A DNA stretch of 64,000 nt, from assembly GCF_001427875.1 (NCBI RefSeq), contig NZ_LMHK01000002.1, positions 284,049-348,048 on the forward strand. The letters are read 5' to 3'. Position numbers and translations under genes: made by a program. A model generated the notes under the pieces. The model searched no databases. It worked only from the letters and a program-made list of their open reading frames with translations, and had not been told where the DNA came from. Positions 34,660-43,827 of this stretch are shown piece by piece. Every line of letters starts with the position of its first letter. Positions within the stretch are counted from its first letter, which is position 1. This DNA comes from Devosia sp. Root685 (GTDB taxonomy: Bacteria > Pseudomonadota > Alphaproteobacteria > Rhizobiales > Devosiaceae).

Positions 34660-35798
34660 ATCACCCGGCGCCCCTCGCGCCATACGGTCTGCACGATCGG
34701 AATACCCTCCTCGATCCGCAGATGCACAAGATCGGCCCGCTTGCCCACGGCAATCTCGCCGCGGTCATCCAAACCCGCCGCATCCGCCGGCCTTTTGGTC
34801 ACAAAACTGACCGCCTCCGGCAAACTTATCCCCGGCACCTCATCGACCAGACAGAACGCCGATTGCAGCATCGAAAAGGGAATGTAGTCCGAAGACAGAA
34901 TATCGAGCAGCCCCGCCGCCGCCAGATCGCGCGCCGAAACATTGCCCGAATGCGACCCGCCGCGCACCACATTGGGTCCGCCCATCAGGATCGCCATCCC
35001 CGCATCGCGCGACGCCTTTGCCGCCTCCAGCGTCGTCGGGAATTCGGCAATGCGGATACCAAGCTCCACGGCCTCGTCCACATGCGCCGAAGTCGCATCA
35101 TCGTGACTCGCCAGCGCAATCCCGCGCTCGGCACTCAGCGCCGCCAGCGCCCTGCGATGCTTGTCCGAATAAGCCTCTGATTCATAAGACCGCCTCGCGA
35201 TGAACTCGGCCAGCGCCGCATCGCTCATTTTGAGCTTGCCCTGATAATAGACCTTATAGGCATCCGGGCTCGCAAACTGCCGCTGCCCCGGCGCATGGTC
35301 CATCAGCGAAGCCAGCCGCACCAGCGGGTGGTCCATGATCTTCTCAAAGCTGGCGAGACAATCCGGCGCCGAAACCTCGCACCGCAGATGGATCAGGTGA
35401 TCCGCCCGCAGCCGCCCGGCAGTGACGCCGGCCGTGATCGCATCGGCCAAAATCCGCAATTCGTCCATGCCCATATCGGCATGTTCATCGATACCGACGC
35501 GAATGGCGTCGAACACCGTGGTAATCCCCGAAGCCGCGATCTGCGCATCATGCGCCTGCACGGCGGCGACGGGATGCCACCGCACTTTCGGGCGCGGCGC
35601 ATAGTGCGTTTCCAGATGGTCGGTATGGAGTTCAACCAGCCCCGGAATCAGGTAGTCGCCATTGAGATCCGTGCCGCGCCTGGCGCTCGTTCCGATGTCG
35701 GTAATGACGCCACCGGTGATTTCCACCGCGCCTTCAAGCACTTGGTCGGCCAGCACAATCCGGGCATTGGTAAGAACAGTCGCGTCAAGGGCTTGCAT
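34656..35798 (-). CDS. phnM: Ribose-phosphonate triphosphate diphosphatase PhnM
   Basis: The 380-residue amidohydrolase-fold enzyme removes pyrophosphate from alpha-D-ribose 1-methylphosphonate 5-triphosphate before PhnJ acts. Metal-binding motifs are visible: ELHTDHLE (H58, H61) and later DHAP, SHDD and SDYIP. ATG at 35798 starts the conserved N-terminus; a longer frame upstream runs through the promoter. A possible PHO box lies about 52 bp upstream. Confidence 0.93.
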   Translation of the reverse strand: MQALDATVLTNARIVLADQVLEGAVEITGGVITDIGTSARRGTDLNGDYLIPGLVELHTDHLETHYAPRPKVRWHPVAAVQAHDAQIAASGITTVFDAIRVGIDEHADMGMDELRILADAITAGVTAGRLRADHLIHLRCEVSAPDCLASFEKIMDHPLVRLASLMDHAPGQRQFASPDAYKVYYQGKLKMSDAALAEFIARRSYESEAYSDKHRRALAALSAERGIALASHDDATSAHVDEAVELGIRIAEFPTTLEAAKASRDAGMAILMGGPNVVRGGSHSGNVSARDLAAAGLLDILSSDYIPFSMLQSAFCLVDEVPGISLPEAVSFVTKRPADAAGLDDRGEIAVGKRADLVHLRIEEGIPIVQTVWREGRRVI

Positions 35799-35849
35799 GG
35801 TCGCTTCAGCAGGTTCGAATGAGAAAGGTCGGTGCGATAGCCCGACAAT

Positions 35850-35867
35850 GTGACAGGGCGACGACAC
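35850..35867 (-). promoter_or_regulatory. Possible PHO box upstream of phnM
   Basis: On the minus strand GTGTCGT is followed, 11 bp later, by CTGTCAC, a perfect match to the rhizobial PHO half-site. It lies 52 bp before the phnM start. Only two half-sites are good, so support is moderate. Confidence 0.5.
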
Positions 35868-35937
35868 GCCCAAGCTTCACATCTCTACCGCACCGCGCCC
35901 CGCTGCGGGAGCGGTCTCATTCGCGACCCAACCGAAA

Positions 35938-36495
35938 TCAGCTCTGGAACGGATCGAGCGTCGGCAACAACTGCTGATACTGCCCGCGCCAATAGAGCAA
36001 CGGCTGCAAGTCCGTCGACAGCTCCACCGAGCGCACCCGCCCCAAGACGATCGCATGCGAATGCCGCTCGATCGCTTCATCGAGTTCGCAATCGATCACC
36101 GCCACCGCGTTCTTGAGCCCCAGATTGCCGCTATCGAGCCGGTTCCAGTCCCAGCCAACATAGCGATCATTTCCCTTGATCCCGCCGCGCCCGGCAAATC
36201 GGTCCGCAATGGCCGATTGCCCATCGGTCAGAATATTGACCGCAAACGATCCGGCATCGCGCAGCGCCTGCCAGGAGGACGAACCGCGATTAAGGCTCAC
36301 CAAAATGGTCGGCGGCTCCGCCGAAAACGAGGACACCGAGGTCGCGGTAAACCCCGTCCGATTTTCGCCGGTGCCCACGGTGATCACGCTCACCGCCCCG
36401 GCAAGGTTCCGCATGGCCTGCCTGAACGCAGATGCATCGACAGTATTTTCGGGCTGCCGAACCGGCGCATAGTTTGCAAAATCGACAATCGACAC
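35938..36495 (-). CDS. Flavin reductase-like flavoprotein
   Basis: The 185-residue protein has the flavin-reductase (PF01613, RutF/HpaC-like) pattern: FRQAMRNLAGAVSVITVG, GFTATSVSSFSAEPPTILVSL and HSHAIVLGRV. Such enzymes supply reduced FMN or FAD to a partner monooxygenase. A GTG start at 36495 is chosen because AGGAG lies eight bases upstream; a longer frame to 36630 is encoded by the AT-rich promoter region. No partner monooxygenase is adjacent, so the role is unknown; it lies next to phnM on the same strand but 139 bp away. Confidence 0.82.
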   Translation of the reverse strand: MSIVDFANYAPVRQPENTVDASAFRQAMRNLAGAVSVITVGTGENRTGFTATSVSSFSAEPPTILVSLNRGSSSWQALRDAGSFAVNILTDGQSAIADRFAGRGGIKGNDRYVGWDWNRLDSGNLGLKNAVAVIDCELDEAIERHSHAIVLGRVRSVELSTDLQPLLYWRGQYQQLLPTLDPFQS

Positions 36496-36684
36496 AGTCA
36501 GTTCTCCTATCCCGCGCCAATGCAAGGACGCAAAGCCTGGGGAAAGACTAGCCCCCCTCGCCAAAAGGCGGGAGGCCGCCCGGGAGCACAGTTTCCCGTC
36601 ACAACCCGCCGCAGAGAAATTTATATCCACTAATTCTATAGACTAATATTTTAATGGGTAATCACACCCTCGGCGCCAGAATTC

Positions 36685-36698
36685 TTGCAACGATGCAA
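36685..36698 (+). promoter_or_regulatory. LacI-type operator upstream of the alpha-mannosidase
   Basis: TTGCA and TGCAA flank ACGA, giving the CG-centred palindrome typical of LacI-family operators. It lies about 90 bp before the GH38 start; the LacI gene two genes downstream is the obvious candidate regulator. Confidence 0.6.
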
Positions 36699-36787
36699 TC
36701 CTTCTTGTTCCATATCCTCGCGCCGTCCCTATAATCGCCGCGCCATCAGGCCACCAACCGTCCCTAAGAACTCGGCGCCATATCTCC

Positions 36788-39700
36788 ATGCCTCGTATAG
36801 CCACGCTCGACCGCCTCCTCGCCGCCCTGCGCGAGCGCATTTTTCTGCCCAGCGGCGTCCATGTGCCCCTCCGCTACCGGCCCGCGGCCAATGGCGAGCG
36901 CTATGCCGTGGTCGAGCAAGACCGCAGCGCCTGGACAGGGGTGGATCGCAGCCTCGTCTGGGGCGAGCCCGATGGCTATTATTGGTTCGGCGGCCAGGTC
37001 ACCATTCCCGCAACGCTCGCTGGCAAATCCATCTTTGGCCGCGTCCACGCCCAGTTCGGCTCCGTCATGGGCCGCAGCGATCCGCAGCTTCTGGTCCGCC
37101 TCGATGGCCGCATCGTCTCCGGCGGCGATGGCAACCACCGCGAATTCCCCATCGCCCGCAACGCCGTAGCAGGCCAGGCCATCGACCTCCTCATCGAAGC
37201 CGGCACCATCGAAGATCGCCGCCAGCTCGGCTTTGCCGTCGAACTCGTCGCCCACGACCGCCTCGCCGAGATCGTCTATTACGACCTGAAAGTTCCCCTC
37301 GACGTTGCGCGCCTCCTCAAGGCCGACGACGCCCGCCGCGCCCGCCTGCTCCGCCATATCGAAGCCGCCCTCGATCTCGTCGATTTCCGCCCCGGCAATC
37401 CCGAACGCTTTGCCCAAAGCCTCGAAGCCGCCCGCCTCCGCGCCGACGCGCTCTATGCCGAGGCCGACGCCGATGCCATGCCCGAGATCGTCGCCACCGG
37501 CCACACCCATATCGACGTGGCCTGGCTCTGGCGCGTGCGCGAGACGCGGCAGAAAATGGCCCGTTCCATGGCTAATGCCCTCTCCCTGATGGACGAATAT
37601 GAAGACTACCGCTTCATGTACAATCAGGGCGTGCTGCTCGATTACCTCGAAGAAGACTATCCCGAACTCTTCTCCCGCATCGAGACCCAGGTCAAAACCG
37701 GCCGTTTCGAAATCGAGGGCGCCCTCTGGCTCGAACCCGATGTCGTCATCGCCTCAGGCGAAAGCCTCGTCCGCCACATCACCAAGGGCGTTAAATATCA
37801 TCAGGACAAATTCGGCGTGACGCCGAAAATCGTCTGGCTCCCCGACACCTTTGGCTACACCGCCGCCCTGCCCCAGCTCATGGCCCTCTCGGGTTTGGAA
37901 GTGTTCATCACCCACAAGATGAGCTGGAACGACACCAACCGCATGCCGCATGAAATCTTCTTCTGGCAGGGATTGGACGGCACAAAGGTCCCGGCCTATT
38001 TCCTCACCACCCAGCGCTACGAATATGACGGGATCAACACCACCTATTGCCCCGATCTAGTCCCGAGCCACGTCATGGGCACGTGGAAACGCTTCAGCCA
38101 GCAGGGCCTCCACGACGAACTGTTCCTCGTTTATGGCCACGGCGATGGCGGCGGCGGCCCGACCCGCGGCATGCTCGAAAACGTCCGCCGCATGGAGCGC
38201 GGCATTCCCGGCTGCCCGAAAATTCGCCACGAACCCATGGCGCCCTATTTCGAGCGCCTCGTTAGCCGCATGCGAAGCGAGCCCGAAGCCTTCCCCAACT
38301 GGGTCGGCGAACTCTACCTCGAATATCACCGCGGCACCCTGACCTCGGTCGCCAAGAACAAGCGCAACAATCGCCTCGCCGAACAGACCCTGCACGATCT
38401 CGAACTGCTCGGCACGCTTGCCGCCCAGCAGGGCGTCCCCTATCCCAGGCAAACCATCGAGCGCCTCTGGAAGACCGTTCTCCTCAACCAGTTCCACGAC
38501 ATTCTGCCCGGCACCTCCATCGGCTTTGTCTATGAGGACAGCGACCGCGACTACGCCGCCTTCTTCGCCGCAGCAGCAGATCTCGCCCAAACCCTCGGCG
38601 CCGCCCTCGCCGCCACCGGCCACCACGCCGTCCTCAATTCAACCAGTTTTGCCCGCACCGATCTCCTGCCCCTTCCAGCCGACGCCACCGGCATCGAGAT
38701 CGACGGCGTCACCATCCCATCCCAAGAAATCACCCGCGCCGACGGCACGCTTACCAGCGTCGCTCCGCTGACCAATGTCCCCGGCCTCGCAACCCAAACC
38801 CTGCGCCTCGCGACCTCTGCCGCACCACTACCGGCCAGCACTCTCTCCGTCTCGCCAGCCCTCCTCGAAAACGCCCTCCTCCGCGCCCGCTTCAACGAAA
38901 AGGGCCAGCTCACCTCCCTCTTCGACAAAGTGCGCAATCGCGAAGCCCTGCAGGCCGGAAAAGTCGGCAACGCCCTCGTCGCCCACCGCGATATCCCGAT
39001 CGATTTCGACGCCTGGGACATCGATGAAAATTTCGAAAACCAGAGCTGGCCGGTCGATAATCTTGTCAGCGCCGAAGTTTTGGAACACGGCCCCTACCGC
39101 GCCGCCATCCGCTTCACCTGGGCGTATGAAGCCTCCCGCATCGTCCAGGTCATTTCGCTCGCCGAAAACACTGCACAACTCGAGTTTGACACCCTTGTCG
39201 ATTGGCATGAGCACCAGACGCTGCTCAAAACCGGCTTCCCCCTCGATATCCGTACCGATGTCAGCCGCGCCGAAACCCAGTTCGGCCATTTGACCCGCCC
39301 CACCCACGCCAATACCTCATGGGACAAGGCGCGTTTCGAAACCTCCATGCATCGCTGGGTCGACCTCAGCGAGGCCGGCTTCGGCGTCGCCGCGCTCAAC
39401 GATTGCAAATATGGCTACGACGCCAAGGGCAGCACCCTCCGCCTGACCCTCGTCAAATCCCCCGTTTTCCCATGGCCCGAAGCCGACCAGGGCGAACACC
39501 ATTTCCGCTATGCACTGCTCCTCCACGCCAGCGATCTGCAAACCATCCACAACGCCGCCGCCGCCTTCAACCTGCCCCTGCGCCTCCTCGCCGGCGGCGC
39601 CGAAACCCCGCACCATCCGGCCCCCATCGCCACCCTCTCCAGCGATCAAATCGCCATCGAAACCGTCAAACCCAGCGAAGACGGCAAGCGCACGATCCTC

Positions 39701-39874
39701 CGCCTCTGGGAAACCCAAAACCGCGCCGGCACGGTCACCCTCACCCTGCCCAAAGCAACGCGCATCGCGGAAACAGACCTCTACGAAACAGACGTCAAAA
39801 CTCTGGCGGAGAGCGCAGACACGGTCGAACTGGCCTTCAAGCCCTTCCAAATTCTCACTCTGGCGCTAGGCTAG
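36788..39874 (+). CDS. Alpha-mannosidase, glycoside hydrolase family 38
   Basis: This 1028-residue enzyme has the GH38 signatures GHTHIDVAWLWR (238 on; H241 and D243 bind zinc), LPDTFGY with D353 as the likely nucleophile, and NQFHDILPGTSI. It hydrolyses alpha-mannosides with retention. No signal peptide is seen, so it acts in the cytoplasm on imported or internal glycans. It is followed by a PHP hydrolase and a LacI regulator on the same strand. No Shine-Dalgarno is evident before the ATG at 36788. Confidence 0.93.
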   Translation: MPRIATLDRLLAALRERIFLPSGVHVPLRYRPAANGERYAVVEQDRSAWTGVDRSLVWGEPDGYYWFGGQVTIPATLAGKSIFGRVHAQFGSVMGRSDPQLLVRLDGRIVSGGDGNHREFPIARNAVAGQAIDLLIEAGTIEDRRQLGFAVELVAHDRLAEIVYYDLKVPLDVARLLKADDARRARLLRHIEAALDLVDFRPGNPERFAQSLEAARLRADALYAEADADAMPEIVATGHTHIDVAWLWRVRETRQKMARSMANALSLMDEYEDYRFMYNQGVLLDYLEEDYPELFSRIETQVKTGRFEIEGALWLEPDVVIASGESLVRHITKGVKYHQDKFGVTPKIVWLPDTFGYTAALPQLMALSGLEVFITHKMSWNDTNRMPHEIFFWQGLDGTKVPAYFLTTQRYEYDGINTTYCPDLVPSHVMGTWKRFSQQGLHDELFLVYGHGDGGGGPTRGMLENVRRMERGIPGCPKIRHEPMAPYFERLVSRMRSEPEAFPNWVGELYLEYHRGTLTSVAKNKRNNRLAEQTLHDLELLGTLAAQQGVPYPRQTIERLWKTVLLNQFHDILPGTSIGFVYEDSDRDYAAFFAAAADLAQTLGAALAATGHHAVLNSTSFARTDLLPLPADATGIEIDGVTIPSQEITRADGTLTSVAPLTNVPGLATQTLRLATSAAPLPASTLSVSPALLENALLRARFNEKGQLTSLFDKVRNREALQAGKVGNALVAHRDIPIDFDAWDIDENFENQSWPVDNLVSAEVLEHGPYRAAIRFTWAYEASRIVQVISLAENTAQLEFDTLVDWHEHQTLLKTGFPLDIRTDVSRAETQFGHLTRPTHANTSWDKARFETSMHRWVDLSEAGFGVAALNDCKYGYDAKGSTLRLTLVKSPVFPWPEADQGEHHFRYALLLHASDLQTIHNAAAAFNLPLRLLAGGAETPHHPAPIATLSSDQIAIETVKPSEDGKRTILRLWETQNRAGTVTLTLPKATRIAETDLYETDVKTLAESADTVELAFKPFQILTLALG

Positions 39875-39908
39875 ATCATCCGTCACCACCGCCACCGCAA
39901 ACGCGATT

Positions 39909-39960
39909 GTCACCCCGGCGAAGGCCGGGGCCCATCCCGAGATCTCAAGATGAATCCCAG
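39909..39960. repeat. Dispersed palindromic repeat, family B copy 2 (truncated)
   Basis: The left half GTCACCCCGGCGAAGGCCGGGG and the GAGATCTCAAGATG centre are kept, but the right arm CCGGGATGAC is missing. It lies between the mannosidase and the PHP hydrolase. Confidence 0.75.
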
Positions 39961-40013
39961 CAGTTGGACTTGATCTGCAGCCGGGACCATCAACACAAAT
40001 CCCAAAGGCCACC

Positions 40014-41123
40014 ATGATCCCGCCTCTCCCCAAAACCCTGCCCCCGCCCCCCGGCTTTCAGATCGGCATGTGGCTCAAGGGCGATTGGCACATGCATTGC
40101 CGCCACTCGACCGATTCATCCAACAATCCGCAATCGCGCATCATCGCCTTTGCCGAGCGCATGGGCTTTGACTATCTCGCCATCACCGACCACGACGTCC
40201 ATGTAGAGGGCGCGGTCGCCCAAAACACCTGGGCCGATCCCGAATTCCGCTCGGACTCGGTCCTGCTCTTTTACGGCGCCGAACTCACCGCCCCCCGCGG
40301 CCACGTCAACATCCTCTCCGCCGAACCCTACGACCACCAGCGCATTTTCGACGCCCGCAACGCCCGGGATTGGGACCTCCTCAAGCTCAAAAACGACCTC
40401 GGCATCCACTGGTCCGCCAACCACCCCCACCACAAGAACCACTATGGCTTCTCCTTCGATCTCGCCGATAGCGTCGAGATTTGGAACACCAGCGTCTGGC
40501 CCAAAAACATCCCGAGCCTTCGCATCTGGGACGATCAGCTCCTCTCCGGCCGCATGATCGGCGCCCGCGGCGGCAGCGATTCCCACCATGGCATCCCCGA
40601 AGACCCGGCCAAGATCGTCCCCCTGACCATCGAAGGCACCGGCAATTATGTCGGCACCCCCACGACCTGGATTTTCGCCACCGCCCGCACCAAGCCCGCC
40701 ATCCTCAAGGCGCTCGAACAGGGCCGCGCCTCGGTCAGCTCCAACCCCTATAATCCCCGTGTCGAGCTCTATGCCGATACCAATGGCGACGGCCAGTTCG
40801 AGTTGATGATGGGCGACAACGCCATCCCCTCCGGCGGCCCGGTGACCTTCGAAGTCCGCCTCTCCGGCGGCGGCATCCCCGGCGCGTCCTACAAGGTCCG
40901 CGTCATCAAAAACCGCGAAGAATTCGGCACTTTCATCACCGACCCCGCCACCCGCTCCGTCCGCTTCGTCGATGCCCCCTCGCCCGACGCGCGCAGCTAC
41001 TATCGCGTCGAAATCGAAGGCCCCCAGGCCCCCTATCCCGAAGTCCCCAATTCCATGGCCCAGAGCCAAAACATGGTCGCCCTGTCCAACCCCATCTACT
41101 TCAACTACGATCCGGATTTCTGA
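40014..41123 (+). CDS. CehA/McbA-family PHP-domain metallohydrolase
   Basis: The 369-residue protein has PHP metal motifs: H26-M-H28 (DWHMHCRHS), ITDHDVH, NHPHHKNHYG and GGSDSHHG. The C-terminal third is beta-rich. CehA/McbA proteins include carbaryl hydrolase and related phosphoesterases, so the substrate cannot be named. No signal peptide is visible. It sits between an alpha-mannosidase and a LacI regulator, which suggests a phosphorylated or esterified sugar substrate, by inference only. Confidence 0.83.
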   Translation: MIPPLPKTLPPPPGFQIGMWLKGDWHMHCRHSTDSSNNPQSRIIAFAERMGFDYLAITDHDVHVEGAVAQNTWADPEFRSDSVLLFYGAELTAPRGHVNILSAEPYDHQRIFDARNARDWDLLKLKNDLGIHWSANHPHHKNHYGFSFDLADSVEIWNTSVWPKNIPSLRIWDDQLLSGRMIGARGGSDSHHGIPEDPAKIVPLTIEGTGNYVGTPTTWIFATARTKPAILKALEQGRASVSSNPYNPRVELYADTNGDGQFELMMGDNAIPSGGPVTFEVRLSGGGIPGASYKVRVIKNREEFGTFITDPATRSVRFVDAPSPDARSYYRVEIEGPQAPYPEVPNSMAQSQNMVALSNPIYFNYDPDF

Positions 41124-41152
41124 TCCGTCCCTGACTCACCCCCAAACTCGAT

Positions 41153-41221
41153 GTCACCCCGGCGAAGGCCGAGGCCCATCTTGAGATATCAGGATGGATC
41201 CCGGCCTAAAGCCGGGATGAC
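41153..41221. repeat. Dispersed palindromic repeat, family B copy 3
   Basis: Complete copy from GTCACCCCGGCGAAGGCC to CCGGGATGAC between the PHP hydrolase and the lacI-type gene. Confidence 0.85.
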
Positions 41222-41253
41222 AGCCGGTGGATAACAACATGATGTGCCGATAG

Positions 41254-42303
41254 ATGGTAAGAGACCCAAGCCGCAAGGTCGGCATCAAGGACATCGCCGA
41301 GGCCGCCGACGTCGCGGTCTCGACCGTCTCGCACGTCCTCAACGGCACGGCGCCCATTTCCGCCGAAGTGCGCGAGCGCGTGCTCAATGCCGCCAATACC
41401 CTCGGCTATCTCGCCCGCCGGCGCGACAAGGCCGCCATTGCCGTTTTGCGCAGCGTACTGCTCGTCGTGCCGAGCGACACCCTGCCCCATAACGAGCACA
41501 ACCTCTTCTCCTGGACCCTGCTCAGCGCCCTCACGCGCGAATGCGAGCGCCGCGCCATTCGCGTCGTCGCCATGGAAATCGACCATCCCCGCGTCAGCGG
41601 CGCCGAAGTGGTCGATCGGGCGCGCAGCGAAGAGGTCGATGGCATCCTGCTCCTCAACGACGACGGTCCCGAACTCCTCCACGATATCGCCGCCGCCCAA
41701 ATTCCCGCCGTGCTGATGAATGGCGAAGATCATGAAATGCAGATCGACAGCGTTACCCCCGGCAATCGCTTCGGCGCGCGCTACGCCACCAATTGGCTGA
41801 TCGGCCAGGGCCATCGCAATATCCTGCATCTCACCTGGGAAGGCCGCTCGACCATCCGCCGCCGCCGCGACGGCTTTCTCGATGCCTTCCGCGTCAATGG
41901 CCTGCCGCTCGACGGCGCCCATGTGCATCTCGCCGAAGGCTACCTGCCCGAACTCGGCGCCGCCGCCATCCAGCAATGGCTCGAAACCCATGATGGGCTG
42001 GGCGGTATCACCGCCATTTTCTGCGCCGCCGACAATCTGGCGCTCGGCATCATGCCCGCCCTCAACCGCGCCGGCATCCGCATGCCGCAGGATGTCTCCA
42101 TTGTCGGCTTCGACGGCGTGGCCCTCGGCGAATTCACCAGTCCCTCGCTGACGACGGTCACCGTCCCCCTCGAACATATGGGCCCCTCTGCCCTCCACCT
42201 CCTCGAACGGCGCATCATCAACACCGCCCTCAACCCGCCGGCCCACCGCCTCGAACTCGGCTGCCGCCTGACCATCCGCGGCAGCGTACGGACGATCGGC
42301 TAG
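41254..42303 (+). CDS. LacI-family transcriptional regulator
   Basis: The 349-residue protein has a LacI helix-turn-helix at about 8-33 (IKDIAEAADVAVSTVSHVLNG) and hinge YLARR, followed by a periplasmic-binding-type effector domain. It is the third gene after the GH38 enzyme and PHP hydrolase and probably controls that set through the operator at 36685, answering to a sugar. The ATG at 41254 lacks a strong ribosome binding site. Confidence 0.92.
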   Translation: MVRDPSRKVGIKDIAEAADVAVSTVSHVLNGTAPISAEVRERVLNAANTLGYLARRRDKAAIAVLRSVLLVVPSDTLPHNEHNLFSWTLLSALTRECERRAIRVVAMEIDHPRVSGAEVVDRARSEEVDGILLLNDDGPELLHDIAAAQIPAVLMNGEDHEMQIDSVTPGNRFGARYATNWLIGQGHRNILHLTWEGRSTIRRRRDGFLDAFRVNGLPLDGAHVHLAEGYLPELGAAAIQQWLETHDGLGGITAIFCAADNLALGIMPALNRAGIRMPQDVSIVGFDGVALGEFTSPSLTTVTVPLEHMGPSALHLLERRIINTALNPPAHRLELGCRLTIRGSVRTIG

Positions 42304-42343
42304 CTCTCGTCACTTTTCGTCTAATGCACCCACAAACGCGATT

Positions 42344-42402
42344 GTCACCCCGGCTTTAGGCCGGGGCCCATCTCGATATCTCGGGATAGAGCCCGGGCTG
42401 AC
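42344..42402. repeat. Dispersed palindromic repeat, family B copy 4 (variant)
   Basis: GTCACCCCGGCTTTAGGCCGGGG at the left, and GCCCGGGCTGAC at the right; the arms have drifted from the other copies. Lies after the lacI-type gene. Confidence 0.75.
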
Positions 42403-42518
42403 AGCCGGTGGATGGCCGGAATTTTCCGGTTCAGGAACCGGCAACAAAGCCCCAAGCCGATGTCGCAACCAGCCCTCGATGCTGCTAGAAGCGCACCGAA
42501 TTTGCGAAGAGGGTTGCC

Positions 42519-42956
42519 TTGCTCACGATCAGACCTGCCGAGCCCGCCGATGCAGAGCCGCTGACCGCGTTGATGCATGCCTCGAGCGCCTATACCGGCG
42601 CCTATGCCAGCATTCTCGAAGGCTACGCCATCACGCCCGCCCAGCTGGCGAAAGACCTCTTCTACGTCGCGCTCCTTGATGGCGCCATTTCAGGCTTTTA
42701 CAGCCTGACCCTTGCCGGCGAGCCGGAGCTGGACCTGCTATTCGTTGCCGATAGCGCGCAAGGAACAGGCCTCGGCAAAACACTCTTTCAACACATGGCG
42801 AACCAAGCAAAGCGCCGCGGCTTGTCTGCCGTCAAGATCGTCTCCCATCCCCCTTCGGTCGGTTTCTACCAAAGAATGGGCGCCACGATCACCGGCACAA
42901 AGCCACCCACGGCCAAGGTAACGTGGGAACGCCCAATCCTGACATTGCCGATCTAG
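42519..42956 (+). CDS. GNAT-family N-acetyltransferase
   Basis: The 145-residue protein has a GNAT fold: IRPAEPADAEPL at the start, and the acetyl-CoA loop Q-G-T-G-L-G-K with a following helix, then FYQRMGA near the end. Substrate unknown. The start is probably TTG at 42519, with AGAGGG about six bases upstream. It stands alone and converges on the MarR gene. Confidence 0.86.
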   Translation: MLTIRPAEPADAEPLTALMHASSAYTGAYASILEGYAITPAQLAKDLFYVALLDGAISGFYSLTLAGEPELDLLFVADSAQGTGLGKTLFQHMANQAKRRGLSAVKIVSHPPSVGFYQRMGATITGTKPPTAKVTWERPILTLPI

Positions 42957-42959
42957 GCT

Positions 42960-43403
42960 TCAGTCCGGGGCGCCGATCTCATAGGATCGGGCGATGAGAT
43001 CGGCCATCGCCTTCTCAAAGTCATCACGTCTCTGCTCGCTCCAACCAGCGGTCAGCGCGACAAAAACCTCTTCCTGCCACGCATGCGCCTGTCCCAACGC
43101 GATGTGTCCAGCCGCGGTAACGGAAAGCGCCCGCCGGCGTCGGTCAGTCGGGCCCGCCATCATCGTCAGATACCCTGCGTCCACCGCCCCCTTGATCAGA
43201 CGCGATGCGCCGCTTTGGTCGATGCCGAGCGACCATGCAACTGCGTTCACCGTCGCCGGCTCGCCGCGTGCCACAAGCGAATTGACCGCCTCGGTCACCA
43301 GCACCAGCCGCCCCTGCTCGGCCATCGCGGCATCCGACCCCGCGCGGCGCGACCAATGCCGCACGAAACCGAACAGCAGCTCCCCCGGCCCCATCGTACT
43401 CAT
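42960..43403 (-). CDS. MarR-family transcriptional regulator
   Basis: The 147-residue winged-helix protein has the MarR pattern: SLGIDQSGASRLIKGAVDAGYL (recognition region) followed by the wing DRRRRALSVTAAG. ATG at 43403 overlaps the stop of the SnoaL-like gene by 4 bp, so it is the second gene of that operon. It may bind the 21-bp palindrome at 43788 over the operon's own promoter. Confidence 0.85.
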   Translation of the reverse strand: MSTMGPGELLFGFVRHWSRRAGSDAAMAEQGRLVLVTEAVNSLVARGEPATVNAVAWSLGIDQSGASRLIKGAVDAGYLTMMAGPTDRRRRALSVTAAGHIALGQAHAWQEEVFVALTAGWSEQRRDDFEKAMADLIARSYEIGAPD

Positions 43404-43780
43404 TCGGACGCCGCCATTTCCCTGCAGATATAGGCCAGCTCCAGAGCCGATCTGAGGTCCGGCAACCGCAGTGCCGCAGTGACCTTGGCGCCCGTGACAC
43501 GGAAAACCGTCGCCACATGCGTCGGCTTCCCGCTCCCCGGCCACGTCGCATCTTCCTCGACCACCATCAGCCGCTCGCTCACCGGATGCCAGGAGCGCGG
43601 CACCAGCCGTATCCCCGACCGCACCACCCAGTCCGCAAACTGATCAGGCGAAATCGGGCCGGCACCTTTGGGGCCGAGGACGACGATCGGATCGCCGACC
43701 GCCGCTGCCGCCCCCTGCAGATCGCCGGCGTTCACTTTGCCATGCCATTCAACGATGGCGTCTTCCAGATTTGATCTCAT
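43400..43780 (-). CDS. SnoaL/NTF2-like small protein
   Basis: The 126-residue product looks like a SnoaL-like cone-fold protein: EDAIVEWHGKVNAGDLQGAAAAVGDPIVVLGPKG is the typical opening. Such proteins bind small ligands or catalyse isomerisations. ATG at 43780 is chosen because it begins the fold; a start at 43804 is possible but would lie inside the operator palindrome. There is no clear Shine-Dalgarno, so the message may be nearly leaderless. Co-operonic with marR. Confidence 0.7.
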   Translation of the reverse strand: MRSNLEDAIVEWHGKVNAGDLQGAAAAVGDPIVVLGPKGAGPISPDQFADWVVRSGIRLVPRSWHPVSERLMVVEEDATWPGSGKPTHVATVFRVTGAKVTAALRLPDLRSALELAYICREMAASE

Positions 43781-43787
43781 ACAGTAT

Positions 43788-43808
43788 TTATATGCAAAAC
43801 GCATATAA
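43788..43808 (-). promoter_or_regulatory. MarR operator candidate
   Basis: TTATATGC and GCATATAA (perfect 8-bp arms) flank AAAAC, immediately upstream of the SnoaL-marR operon. MarR dimers commonly bind AT-rich palindromes of this size over their own promoter. Confidence 0.62.
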
Positions 43809-43827
43809 TTGCAAGAGCGCCAGCAAC

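Noticed and set aside
36630..36647. CTAAT direct repeat around TCTATAGA near the flavin reductase promoter
   Set aside because: AT-rich island that would easily give such a pattern; no adjacent regulator of a matching type, so not listed as an operator.
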